Shown: piece after piece, positions 40,754-51,225 of the stretch
Layout: every line of letters begins with the position of its first letter
Position numbering within the stretch: position 1 is the first letter of the stretch
NCBI GenBank assembly: GCA_027943245.1
Contig: JANDJZ010000153.1
Span: 27,669-91,668 of the forward strand
Direction: 5' to 3'
Origin: Acanthamoeba sp. SK_2022b
Lineage: Eukaryota > Discosea > Longamoebia > Acanthamoebidae
Length of the DNA stretch: 64,000 nucleotides
The notes under the pieces: generated by a model
Database searches by the model: none
Told to the model about the DNA's origin: nothing
Seen by the model: the letters and a program-made list of their open reading frames with translations, nothing else
Position numbers and translations under genes: made by a program

Positions 40754-42277
40754 TCGGAGATGGAAATTTCAGAGCTCCCACGCAGATACCAGCTCAGAAC
40801 AGGTAGCAACTATCCAGCATGTCAGGGTGAACCCACCACCCTCAGGTATCACACCCTTTCTGAGTCTAGACAAAGATGTTGCCTGCCTGCCCCAACTCAA
40901 CTGAAACACAGACCAATCAGCATACAAATGCCAGAGCCACCACCAGTAAAGTGGGAGCTTAGACCCAGTGTTTCAACAACAGCACCAGGAAGGTCAAGAC
41001 CACCATCAACAATGCCAAGAAGACCACTCAACTCCATGCCCATGCAGAAGGAGCACACCACAGATATCAACCTAAACAGGGCTATGATGCAGATTGGAAG
41101 AATGGCCATATAGTGTGCATTTCCAGGGCCAGAACTTGGACCTTCCCAAGATACAGGGCCACATCCCTGCTGACTGCAAAGACTTCATCAAGCTGGTCAA
41201 GGGCAGCATCAATCTAGACAAGGGGACATCAACCCTGGTCTTCCCCACTACATACTTACAACTTCATATTTTTAGACTATGGGTGAAGGGACAGAATAAG
41301 GGTACACATGTATTTGAGTACACTCCACTTTACAGGGGCAGCCATATAGGCCTGCAGAAGGTACTTGTAGAACTGGTAGCCTGCTCCCTTACATATATTA
41401 GAAAATAAGAATATAAGGGGCACACTTGGTTGAAATTGGGATCTGGATAATATCCTGACCAAGGTTGGTGTTGAAAGTGTAGGACTTGTTTGCTCAACCA
41501 ATGAAGACGACATACAGTGCTGGAGGGAACATCACATATGCATTCACAATGGAAAATTAGAACATTTGTTGGTTGCATACACACAACAGTGAGATAGGTA
41601 AAAACTCAATGTAAAACAAAGTTAAGGTGACAATATCATTGCATCTGCATACACAATGACAACATACCATTATGTTGACTCCTCCGTCAGTCTGGAGCGC
41701 CCATTTGGTTAAGAGCCCAAGACCATTTGCAGAAGCAGCTCCTGTGTGAGCAGTGATATCAGCCCACCCATCGTCATGAGCACCACACTGTAGGTGTCTG
41801 CACACCAGCAATGATAAATTTGAGAGAACTTAAGGATGAGGCTGAGTACATACCATGCTAATTGAAGGCTGTCAGGCTCATCAGTGGCTAAGCCTTGTTG
41901 TGTGCCAGAGGTGAGGTCAGGTTGGCCAAGACGTTGCAGAGCACCACAGGGAATACTGGCGTCTCTCATTGTAATCTTTCTGCTGTCCTTTTTCTTTTTT
42001 TCCTCTTCTCCTGTGCCTTCTAAATCTTGCTCAGCTTGTCCAGCAACAATTTATTGTCCCAATGAATCACTCAGCAATGGTGTTGTACTCAGGGTGGTGC
42101 TGGTTGGGCCCAGGTCCCCTGCAACACAAGATAGGGCCTACCAGTGTATTCACCATTATCAGAGCAAAAGATACAGGTGTGTAGTGAGGTGGCAAGTCCT
42201 TATATTGAGATAAGACTTCGTCCTTGGTGGTGAAGACATGCATGTAGTGAGAGTAGTCACTCTAGGGACAGGTTCTT
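40754..42277. other. CpG-poor block, probable decayed repeats
   Basis: About 1.5 kb with very low CpG and only short frames (for example KDFIKLVKGSINLDKGTST near 41,180), none recognised. Its borders with CpG-rich flanks are fairly sharp, near 40,750 and 42,320. Confidence 0.45.
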
Positions 42278-43721
42278 TCAGGCAAATCTCCAAGGAGGGC
42301 AGCATGAAGTCTCCTTGTGCGCTGCTGGGTCCTGGCTCGGCACAGTCGCGTCGATTCCAAAGTACTTGGCGGTTGCAGGGTCAGGCAGCACGACGCGAAA
42401 TTCGCAGGCTTCCCTCATCTTATGTGCACAAGCTGCGGAGACGTTGCCGTAGTACTGAAGCTCTTCCACGCTAAACTGCTCAATGTACAGGCGGTCAAGC
42501 TCGCTCAGCCCTGCTGGAGCCTTGCGGAGGGCCTGGGCCAAGGGTGGGTTACCTGATGGAAGACCCCAACGGCCAGTCAGCAGCCACAAAAAAAGACAGT
42601 TAACAGTGCACCAGTACGTACGGAATTGTGTTGACATGCGCACGGCGGCAAGCAGTTTCATGTTGTCCTCCTCGTTGGCGTTTGGACACAGTTCGCGAAG
42701 CTTGTCTGGGGTGAGCACACTCAACACGTAACCTCGCAACCTCGAAAGCGGCTGGTAGCCCTTGTAGAGGAAATAGCCATCGTGCACCTTCTTGAACCAC
42801 TCCTCACCTAGCACCTTGGCATCGAGCTTGTAGCACCCAAGCGGGTCCCGGTCGGTGGTGAGGATTGGGTGACCACGCGACTCGACCAGTGAAAGCTGTG
42901 CTAATTGACTCTAATTTAGCTTTCTCCTCATTCCTGTTGTCGCCCTTGCTGTCGACCACCTCCTTGTCGCTTGCCTTTGTGGCAGACAAGCTTGAGAGGA
43001 CTTGAAACACCTTGCTTGGCGCCGGTCGGAGGATGACGTTGTCAAGTCAACAGAGGTACTGCTCGCACTTGTATGGCAGGTGTTGGCTGAGCACAGATGC
43101 CTGAGGCAAGCTCACGGTGCCGACGACAATGTGGCGGTCCTTTCCCAAGACCACAACGTCCAGCAGTATTGACAGTCCGTTGTAGCCGGCGTCACGGCAG
43201 TCGAGGGTGTACCGAGTGAACTGGAACGAGGTCAGCTTCGTCAGTTGCTTCTTCGCCTTCCAACGCAAAGCATTGGTGTTCCACAGCTCATAGTCGCTTA
43301 GCTCTAGACCCTGCTTGGGCTTATCCTTCTTGCAAGTGCACTCAATCCATTGTGTTTCTTGCCCAGCCCTGGAACGAGCTCTAACCCACTGGTTGGCCTC
43401 AAGAAGCGAGCAGTTGGCGTAGTAACTGTCCCTCAACTCCTCAATGCTGCAGATCGGGAGTAGAGCGATTAAGTGAGCCAGGTTCTCGTAAAACGTCTTG
43501 CTGTCTTCGGTTGGTGAGATGGAAAAGTGTTGATGCCAGACGTCCTCCTTATCAACCATGTGGGGAGATCGCTCACGGAGGGCAGAAAAGGCAACACCAA
43601 GCAGGAGATCTGTTAACTCGCAAATCGTGATGGTGACCTTGCCTTCGGGCGAGGCATACGTCTTGTGAATGCACCGGTCTGGGAGCGGCTTAGCTGGTTG
43701 CGTTACAAGTACGTCGGCCAT
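42278..43721 (-). CDS. Hypothetical protein, possibly disrupted
   Basis: The minus frame from ATG 43,721 (MADVLVTQPAKPLPDRCIHK) runs 224 residues to a TGA at 43,047. It includes ITICELTDLLLGVAFSALRE, QWIECTCKKDKPKQGLEL, SFQFTRYTLDCRDAGYNGL and ILLDVVVLGKDRHIVVG. The frame stays coding-like after the TGA (VFQVLSSLSATKASDKEVVD). A further exon probably starts after an acceptor at about 42,895 (LSLVESRGHPILTTDRDPLG, DGYFLYKGYQPLSRLRGYVL). The last exon (PPLAQALRKAPAGLSELDRL, LPDPATAKYFGID) ends at 42,278. The TGA either lies in a small intron I could not resolve or breaks the gene. No domain recognised; no signal peptide or membrane span. Could be one gene or two. Confidence 0.5.
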
Positions 43722-43774
43722 GTACTCGAGGGTGACGAAAGATAAGAAGTGGCTGTGGCGCCAAAACTTACAAT

Positions 43775-44460
43775 ATGAATCACAAAAATGCGCATTCGAA
43801 ATTTAAAAGGCAAAAAAACCTCGTGCCCATGGAGGAGGAAGGCCGACCTCGATCCAGGGGCCTTCGACGAAGCTTACATCCTGGTATTCTTCCTCCTCTT
43901 CCTCCTTGGCCGCCTCCGGGTCGGACTTGGTCTCCAGGATGTAAGTGCCTACAAGAAATCACCTTCAACACAAAATGGCTACCGCATCAAGGCCAGCACT
44001 ACAAAGCAGCTTTCAATGTTCTTCCGAGTTATGCTCTCGACGCACGGAGGTCATGCAGCCGTATGTTCTGTCAGTTTGGTTCTTTTGACAGAATTCAGAG
44101 ACCCTAACAGCATTTGGATTGCCACCTGCGCGGTTCGCCAACCAGGTGGCCACTCAAAGGCCATTGCGGTCAACGTCGAGAAGATGAGGAGATCAAGGAG
44201 GCCAAGGCGGCGCCCAATAAGGACAAGGAGGCTGCGGCCAAGGGAGTCAAGCCCGGTGAGAAGGGCGAGGCCTAAGAAGGTGATCGTGATGCCCAATGAG
44301 AGCCACATCCACAAGTACCGCGAGGCGCTCGCCAAAGCGGTCAAGTTCGCCGCGGTGCACAACGTGAAGCCCATCCGCGTCACACCGTGTTCTTCTCGAT
44401 CGCCGAGTCTATACCCTCGGTTACGGGCTCCACGTAGGTGATACCTCACGGGAGAGCGAT
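43775..44460 (+). pseudogene. Frameshifted coding remnants
   Basis: Several short coding-like stretches lie in different frames. DEEIKEAKAAPNKDKEAAAK with GVKPGEKGEA runs to a stop near 44,275; then, in another frame, HIHKYREALAKAVKFAAVHN with VKPIRVT runs to about 44,385. Charged, gene-like composition with CpG present, but no continuous frame. The source gene is not recognised. It sits next to remnants that clearly derive from other host genes. Confidence 0.4.
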
Positions 44461-44587
44461 GTCGTAGAATTGATACTGCTCATGAGTCCAAGCAGCACGC
44501 CCACATCGAGCAGCGTACGCACACTGCCCATGCCCTTGGCGCTCTTGCGGCGGCCCTTCATCCTCCCATCTGTCTCAACGAGATCGA

Positions 44588-44905
44588 AGGTCGATGCTTT
44601 CCCCGAGGCCTACTTTTACTTGCCGAACACTCCACTGCCATCGAGCTCGGCGCGTAACTCTCTCCCTCTCTCTCGCCCTTGCAACAACAAGAAGCAAAGC
44701 AGAGCAGCGGCCGCTGATGGCAGTGATTACCAGGGCGACAACGACGACGAATACGATGGGGGAAGAGTGGCGGCGCCGACGATATGGAGGTCGAGCAAGA
44801 GAAGAAGCGGAAGCGGAGGTGGAAGCTACTGGAGAAGGCCACCACTGAGGAGCAAAAGAAGAAGCAAGCCGCGTTGAGGGCGGCCGCTAGAAAGGCGGCG
44901 GCGGA
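44588..44905 (+). pseudogene. Truncated copy of the methyltransferase gene
   Basis: The first part (to about 44,680) copies the third exon of the gene at 36,043 plus the start of its intron. The frame DAFPEAYFYL matches DAFPAAYFAE, then ATCGAGCTCGGCGCGTAAC is shared exactly. The copy then jumps about 1.2 kb to the tail exon: 44,686-44,905 matches about 37,800-38,043 (tatggaggtcgagca, then agaagcggaagcggaggtgg). Retained intron sequence shows a DNA-level copy, not a retrocopy. Frames are broken. Confidence 0.85.
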
Positions 44906-45033
44906 TAATGGCACGGCATTGAGCAGGAAGGAGATGCAGAGGGTGCTGCACAACATGACCCTGCTCGAGAACCCATGGAGCTGCCCACACGGTCGTCCCA
45001 CCATGTGACACCTCTTTGACCTCTCCACCATAG
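44906..45033 (+). pseudogene. PMS2: C-terminal fragment of a PMS2-type MutL homologue
   Basis: GTALSRKEMQRVLHNM, then ENPWSCPHGRPTM and, after a TGA, HLFDLSTI. The motif CPHGRPTM, preceded by 'NPW', is the near-terminal signature of eukaryotic PMS2/PMS1 mismatch-repair proteins, where Arg follows (GRPTMRHL). Here that Arg codon is TGA (45,006-45,008), one C-to-T step from CGA. Only about the last 40 residues of the family are present, fused directly to the methyltransferase fragment. Confidence 0.8.
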
Positions 45034-46268
45034 ACGCCCTCGCCCGCCGCACCCGCTGGCAGCTGGCATGGCGCAGCTCCGCATTGGTGCAAGAGTGGTC
45101 CTCTCGTGAAGCGAGCACAGCGTCTGTGACTGACTACCGACCTGACTGGTCCTAGTGTACAGATTGGCCAGCTACTGCCCTGCATTCTCACAACAGATGC
45201 TTCCGCGCTTAAACGACCTCAGCTTCTTGTGTCCGTACAAAATAGTTAGTATTTCTCCCGCCAATTCCATGCTTAAAAGGACAAAAGGGCGTCTTATGCC
45301 TAAAATGGCAACCAAAACAGGAAAGCCCTATCACCGGAGCAGATGGTAGCCAAACTAGCACCAAGGCGATAGGTATCAAGGTGAGGTGTGTAGTGTATGA
45401 CCTTACCCTTATCCTTGGTCCGTTGACAACCAGGTAACCTCTGAAGAGCCATGGGATACAACTTTGTTGCCTTACATAACAAGTGCTTGCCTGCTTGCCA
45501 CGCATGAATAAACAAGCTGAAAAGAGGAAGAAGGGAGCAGCAACGAGAAAAAAAAAGGAGTCGAGGTAGCGGGCTTCAGCGGGATTTACTGCTGGCAGGA
45601 CGTCTCCCACCTGTGGTAAGCTCCGAGGGATTTACTGCTGTCGAGGACGTCTCCCCGTGTGTGGTAAGCTCCCTCCTCATCATAAGCCCTTGCTGCCACC
45701 TCTTGTCCTTTATTTATTACCTGAACGCCTTAAATGCGGGTACAATGGAAGTGTGCTGGCCATTGTGGGATCGGTTGAGATTGGAATGCGGGTCACATTC
45801 CTCATGATTAACACGCAACAGACGCTCGTTCGGCTTTGGAAGAACTTTCATTAATTGGCCGTTATGGGGATAAACCCACACCAGGGAAAAGTTGTCAATA
45901 AAGAGACCGAGAAGCAGTAGGGTGCCTCAGTTCGTGAGGTCTCCCGCATGAGGTCCGACAAAATTCCATTGCAACCGCTGTTCTCGAACGAGCACGAAAA
46001 GAAAACCAAGAAAAATGCTTCACGACGACCCTGCTCCCTGATCTTCTCCCAGCTTTGGCATATTCTTTTGGGAGATCGTCACCAGGGCTGATCCTACGAG
46101 GGCATGAACCCCACTGGTGCGCCTTCTCGCTCTTGTTTAATTGTATCACCCATTTTATATTAGAAAACACCAAATAAAAATAAAAATCATGTTCTGAACA
46201 ACGCCACGCGCAGCGGAGGTGAGCGAGCGTGCAGGAGGAACTCATGCAACTCGATTGGCCGCAGGACC
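45034..46268. other. Non-coding spacer between two gene fragments
   Basis: No convincing coding frame. A near-duplicate phrase, gggatttactgctg with gaggacgtctcccc/aggacgtctccc, occurs at about 45,580-45,610 and 45,627-45,655, a short direct repeat. The segment separates the 5' and 3' remnants of the same duplicated methyltransferase gene, so part of it may be an insertion. Confidence 0.4.
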
Positions 46269-46650
46269 TGCAGCCAAGCCGCGTTGAGCCGGGACGAGAG
46301 GGCCCCGGCGGCCAAGCGACAGCGAACAACGCCACCGACCAAGCCCACCGCGAGCTCGACGACTGCCAACGCCAGCAACAAGAAGGCGCCGCCAACGCCA
46401 ACGCCAACGCCAACGCCAACGCCAACGCCAACGCCAACGCCAACGCCAACGCCAACGCCAACGCCAAGAAGACACCGACCAAGCCCGCCGCGAGCTCGAC
46501 GACTCCCAACGCCAGCGATAGGAAGGCGCCGGCCACCAAGAAAACGCCGACCAAGCCCGAGGCGAAGCGGATGGGCAGCTCGCAGCGACGGCGCCTGAGG
46601 CTGATGGCCGAGAGCGCGAGGAGGCCGCGCGGCTGGCGGCGAATAGTCAA
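46269..46650 (+). pseudogene. Copy of the methyltransferase H1-like tail
   Basis: Matches the parent at about 38,220-38,670: gggccccggcggccaagcg, agctcgacgactcccaacg and aagcggatgggcagctcgca are shared with few changes. The frame KAPATKKTPTKPEAKRMGSS is still readable. It lacks any start, and the middle is replaced by an expanded AACGCC array. It ends abruptly at ggctggcggcga, next to the 3' end of the RCC1/BTB gene. Confidence 0.85.
46391..46466. repeat. (AACGCC)n hexanucleotide array
   Basis: About 12.5 perfect units encoding Asn-Ala repeats. The parent gene has only three or four such units at about 38,414-38,434. Confidence 0.95.
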
Positions 46651-46670
46651 TTTATGCACAAATTGATAAA

Positions 46671-46985
46671 TCACGCGGTGGGCTGCCTCGCGTACGCGTC
46701 GAGAAGCTGCTGGCAGCGGCGACACACGCCCTCCTTACCGAGCGGCGACAGTAGCGGCGTCGGGGGCACGCGGAGCCGACAGTCTGCCGGGTGGGCGCAC
46801 AGCGGGCGACAGCACAGGAGACATCCATCCTCCTTGGCCGCCTGTCTGTCATCCGCCGTCCTGAACACCTCATCGCACGTCGCACAGCGCAGCCCATCGC
46901 CTGTTTGCGCATCGATGCACATACAGATCGCGTCAGTGTTGTGTGTTATGTTGTGTAGGTGTTGTATGCCTGGTTGCTGTGTGGG

Positions 46986-47040
<55 letters not shown>

Positions 47041-47052
47041 GTGTGTGTGGTG

Positions 47053-47137
<85 letters not shown>

Positions 47138-48884
47138 CGCGCGCGTGCATGCGTGTTGTGTGCGTAGTGATAGTGGAGAGTGGGTTGCTCACCGGCGAGC
47201 TGCGATTGCAGGCGTGAGCACACGACCTCGATGATCTCCGCCGAGAGATGGCTCAGCGCTTCGACGGCGTCTTCGCTGTTTCCCTTGCCGACGTTATTAA
47301 TTTCCTTGAGAACGAAGTTAACGCAGACTTGCTTGAGCTCGTTGCTCGAGTGGAGGCTGGCCATGGCCCACAGATCGGCCACGATGGCCATCTCGAGCGC
47401 GTTCTCGATCATCCGCTCGCACTGCTTGACGAGGCCCTCGATCGAGTACTCGTTGGCCGCCATGAAGAGCTCGACCACGCTGTCTGGCGTGATGACGGCC
47501 TCGCCGGTGTAGAGATAGCGCGCGAGCGTGACGAACAGCGAAGGTCGGATGTGCGGCACGACCATCTCTCCCATGTAGGACTCCTTGAGCCCTGATAGTA
47601 GCATCGCATTGAAGTACCGGCTGCGCGCCGCGAGGATGCACCTGTGCGCTCGGATGCACGCGGCCGTGAGGCTTCGCTCTTTGCCTCCTTGGCTTTCGCT
47701 TTCGTTTTCGTTCTTTAGCTCGGAGGTATCGAGAGGGTCTGCCTCTTCCTCGGCGCCGGTGAGCTGTACGGTGAGGTCGGAGAAAAGCGGGTTGTCGAAT
47801 GCTCGCGCGAGGTCGGCCGCGAGTGTGTTGGAGATGGGTTTGGCCAGGTGCGAGGCCGGCAGCTGCGGAGACGCTGCGATGCGTCGCTGGATCTCCGCCT
47901 CCAGCTCCTTCGCGCCAAAGTGTCGGCTGAGATGTAGCAGGTCCTCCACCACCTTGACCGCCTCTCGGCTCTCTTCATCTTCGTCGTCTTCGCTTTCCGC
48001 ATCGCTCTGGGGGGCTGTAGGCAGAGAGCAGAGCAAGGCCTTCTCCATTCGCAGCTGTCGATGCGCGAAGGCTGTGTAGCATTTGGCCGGCAATCGCAGC
48101 ATGTCACAGTAGAGGTATTCAAGGAAGCCGAGCGCCGCCCTGTAGCACGCGTCCGGCGGCAGGCGTATGCACAGCTTCGCTCGCTCCTTGCGTCCGCCTT
48201 CGCTTTCGCTCTTAGGCGCCGCCCACTCGGCCTCGATGGTCTCGCACAGCTGAGGGCACCGCATCGCGAGGATGATGGCGTGAGTGTGGATTCGCCTTCC
48301 CTGGCCGTCGGCTTCGGTGTCGCCCACTAGCACACATGAGTCGCTTCCCTCCTCCTTGTCGATGATCGAGCGCAGGGCCGTGGACAACAGGGTCGACGGA
48401 TCGCTCACCTGTGCCACCTGCTCACGGACCGACGCCAGAAATGGGGACACCGGGCCTGTGTCGTGTTTTGTGTTACTATTGCGACGTGCCTGCCTCTATG
48501 GTGTGTGGTGGTGGTGGTGTGTGGTGGTGGTGGTGGTGGTGGTGGTGGTGGTGGTGGTGTGTGTTTTACCTTGCCAGGCAGCCATGTTGTTGGATCCACA
48601 CGCGATTTGGTTGACGCGGTCCTCGGCATCCATGAACAGCGTGGGCTCGGGATACCGCTGGAGCAGCTGGCCCCACGCCCACACGCGGCCGTCGACGGAT
48701 ATCGCGGCGGTGAGCCCCGAGCCGCAGGCCACCTGGCAGATGCGCTGGCCTCGCAGGGCGTCGCAGAAGGTCGGCGTCGACACGTAGCTGAGGTCGCCCA
48801 GCCCGAGCTGGCCATCGTCCCCCGCGCCCCACACCAACACGTCGCCTCCCTCTGCACATCGCGGCCATCGCTGTCAGCATTGTT

Positions 48885-48953
<69 letters not shown>

Positions 48954-50461
48954 ATACCGACGATAGATGCAGTGTGGTAGGCTCCGCAGGCGACGTAGAG
49001 GACTCGAAGCCCTTCGCACGCATGCACCAGGAGCGGCGTGTCGGAGGAGGTCTCGCTCGAATGACCCAGCTGGCCGTAGAGCCCGCTCCCCCTGCGCACA
49101 CGGATCGATAAGGCAACAGCGCGGAAAGCGCGCGCACGCGCGCACGCACCAGGTGAAGAGAGCGCCAGCGTCGGTGAGCGCCGCCGAGTGAAAATCGCCG
49201 CAGGCCACCTGGACCACCTTGTGGCCCTGGAGAGCTTCGATCAGATGAGGCACGTGGGGGTGGTTGCGACGATCGCCCACGCCCAACTGTCCCTCTACGT
49301 TCTTGCCCGAGCTGTAAACCTCTCCCTCCGCTTCGTTACGCGTGCACACCCACCCACCCACCACATCACGATGTCGTGTGAGACTAACGTTCGCTCACTC
49401 CCATGACGTGCGTTGGCGGCGGGCGCGCACCGGTGAGGTACAGGCTGTGATATTCGCCGCACGCAACCTGGACCACGTTGCAGCCGAGCAGGCGTTCGAT
49501 GAGCGTCGGATCTTGTACGTGGGTCGGGCCGCCGAGGATGGCAAGCTGTCCCTCGTTGTCTGTCCACACACAAACAAAAATGTGTGAGTGCATCGCATGG
49601 TAGGCAGGTCGTCGGAGAAGCAGGCGTACTCAAGCCCCAGCCATACACGTGCGTAGACCCCTCCGTCGAAACCGCGTTCGCTGTGCCACAAGCGTTAGAC
49701 GTGTGTGTGTGTGTTGTGTGTGTGGTGTATGTGCGTGTGCGTTTTCGTACAGGGATGCGCGAGGATGAGAGCGTGAGTGGAGCTGGAGGAGATGCCCTTC
49801 ACCACCAGCCGCGACTCTACGTGGGAGGGCTTAGGCTGGGCCTGGACTATGGCCATCTTGACCCCCGCTCCCAACATGTCCAGGCCTGCCGGATTGGCCC
49901 CGAACGAGAACAGCTCACCTCCCTCTGCTCATTGACATGGTTATCCTCCTCACCATCAGCCCCTACGCCCGCACGTATACACGCCCCATGCACGCACGCA
50001 CACAACCAAATGCGGACAAACGAGGTACCGGTGAGGACAAAGGTGTGTCGCTTCTGGCAGGCGACGCCGACGATCTGCCTGCCGCGCAGCTGCTCGTCCT
50101 TGCCTTGCCGAGGCTCGGGCTCGTCGGGCGGGTGGCCCCAGTCTGTCTCCCCGCCAAAGCCCAGCTTGCCCCAGGCGCCCTCGCCCCACACGAAGTAGTA
50201 GGAGGGCTGCTCCATGAACTCAAAGAACGAGTTCTTGCCCGCCCGCTGCCTTCGTCTCTCCATTCGGTCCGCCTCATCTTCGAAGACCGTCTCTTCGTCG
50301 ACGAGAGCGGGGGCACGGTCCTCTACCTCGACGGCAGCCTTAACTATAACTGAATCATTTGGATCTTTTTCAGCTGCGGGTTGGCCCTCGCGCCTCAGGG
50401 CCTCCCTATCCTTTTTCTCGACTGCCCTGACCTGCTTGAGCCAGCTCTTCATCTTCCGCAT
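46671..50461 (-). CDS. RCC1-repeat protein with two BTB domains and a Cys-rich C-terminus
   Basis: A minus-strand gene, start MRKMKSWLKQVRAVEKKDRE at 50,461. The charged N-terminus is followed by at least six RCC1 blades: YYFVWGEGAWGKLGFGG, VVQVACGEYHSLYLTG, GKNVEGQLGVGDRRNHP, GSGLYGQLGHSS, VWGAGDDGQLGLGDL and VWAWGQL (50,260-48,600). One large exon then encodes a first BTB-like region (CVLVGDTEADG, HTHAIILAMRCP, ALGFLEYLYCD) and a second, typical BTB (NPLFSDLTVQL, AHRCILAARSRYFNAML, ARYLYTGEAVI, LFMAANEYSIEGLVKQCE) with a BACK-like helix (48,450-47,190). The last exon has C-x2-C pairs (RCATCDEVF, CLLCCRPLC, CRRCQQLL), a likely zinc-binding module. BTB-RCC1 proteins are often cullin-3 adaptors; that is inference here. 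Introns hold long GT and TGG repeats. Confidence 0.88.
46989..47147. repeat. Interrupted (GT)n array ending in (CG)n, RCC1/BTB intron
   Basis: Three GT blocks separated by single TTG or TGG breaks, then about nine GC units. At about 160 bp it is the longest microsatellite in the window and nearly fills the last intron. Confidence 0.95.
48505..48560. repeat. (TGG)n trinucleotide repeat in RCC1/BTB intron
   Basis: About 17 TGG units with two TG interruptions, between the RCC1 and BTB parts. Confidence 0.95.
48887..48952. repeat. (GT)n microsatellite in RCC1/BTB intron
   Basis: About 33 GT units between two RCC1 blade exons; the sense strand reads CA. Confidence 0.95.
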
Positions 50462-50686
50462 GAAATGCGCCTGCCAGACCTGTGTGTACCACCGGCTTGG
50501 CGAGGCATGCTTCTGTGAAGTTATAGTTTAAGGGGGCGTTATTTTGGACCAACAAGGAGGAAGAGCCCGGTGTGCAACCGGTTACACTCTAATAGGCGAA
50601 TGGGAGCTAAAACTGCGACGTCTGCCTACAGGCGCCACAACTTTAGAGGAAGCCACAGAGGCCCACGTACACCTCCACTGCAAGCC

Positions 50687-50917
50687 ATGACGACGTTCCG
50701 CCGGGCGATCTGTTGGCCCTGGCTTGGCCCTACCTGCTTCGCTGCCTACGGCCTTCTGGCCGACCCTGCTACTCAGCCTGCCCTGAATTTTACCGCCATG
50801 CTGAAGGGAGTGTCGTTGTTTGGCTTTCGATACCTCATCATGTGGTACAATGATGCCAACTCTGAGTCGAAGGACATCAACGGGTGGCCTGGTCCTCAAC
50901 CGGAGAAGGACAAGTGA
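50687..50917 (+). CDS. Very small hypothetical protein with a hydrophobic segment
   Basis: An uninterrupted 76-residue frame starting MTTFRRAICWPWLGPTCFAA and ending NGWPGPQPEKDK. The N-terminus is basic, then mildly hydrophobic; a second hydrophobic stretch is ALNFTAMLKGVSLFGFRYLI. Size and layout suggest a small organelle-membrane protein subunit, but I recognise no family. It sits alone between two divergent genes, with CpG-rich genic composition. It could be single-exon or the last exon of a slightly longer gene. Confidence 0.5.
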   Translation: MTTFRRAICWPWLGPTCFAAYGLLADPATQPALNFTAMLKGVSLFGFRYLIMWYNDANSESKDINGWPGPQPEKDK

Positions 50918-51170
50918 ATGTCAGTCGGGCTCATTGAGTGCACAAAACCTTGTGCAATTTGGCAGATCTGATGCTTCAATGGGGAATGTATTCACTGATG
51001 TGGTACTTGCCTGGAACTGTAGGACGCAGCACTGAGCGTTGTTGCACCGTACACTTATGTTATCGTACCCCGGTAGGCGAAGACCATGGTCTGCCCTAAT
51101 GCAAAGTAAAGGCGAAGATGCGCCAGAAAACCCCAGGCAGAGCCGTTCGCTGAAGGTCAGCCCCAGTGTT

Positions 51171-51178
51171 TATAAAAG
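51171..51178 (+). promoter_or_regulatory. TATA box of the SPFH gene
   Basis: TATAAAAG lies 55 bases before the ATG at 51,226, giving a 5' UTR of about 25 bases if transcription starts about 30 bases downstream. It is the clearest TATA box in the window. Confidence 0.6.
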
Positions 51179-51225
51179 GGCCAACCACCTTTGGGTTTCT
51201 GCACGCTAACATCTCCGCAGGAAAA

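Noticed and set aside
46933..47192. Apparent Thr-His, Cys-Val repeat proteins over GT/CA arrays (also at 27,100, 34,230, 36,690, 48,890, 54,450, 56,840 and others)
   Set aside because: Frames stay open only because dinucleotide repeats contain no stops; every one lies in an intron of a recognised gene.
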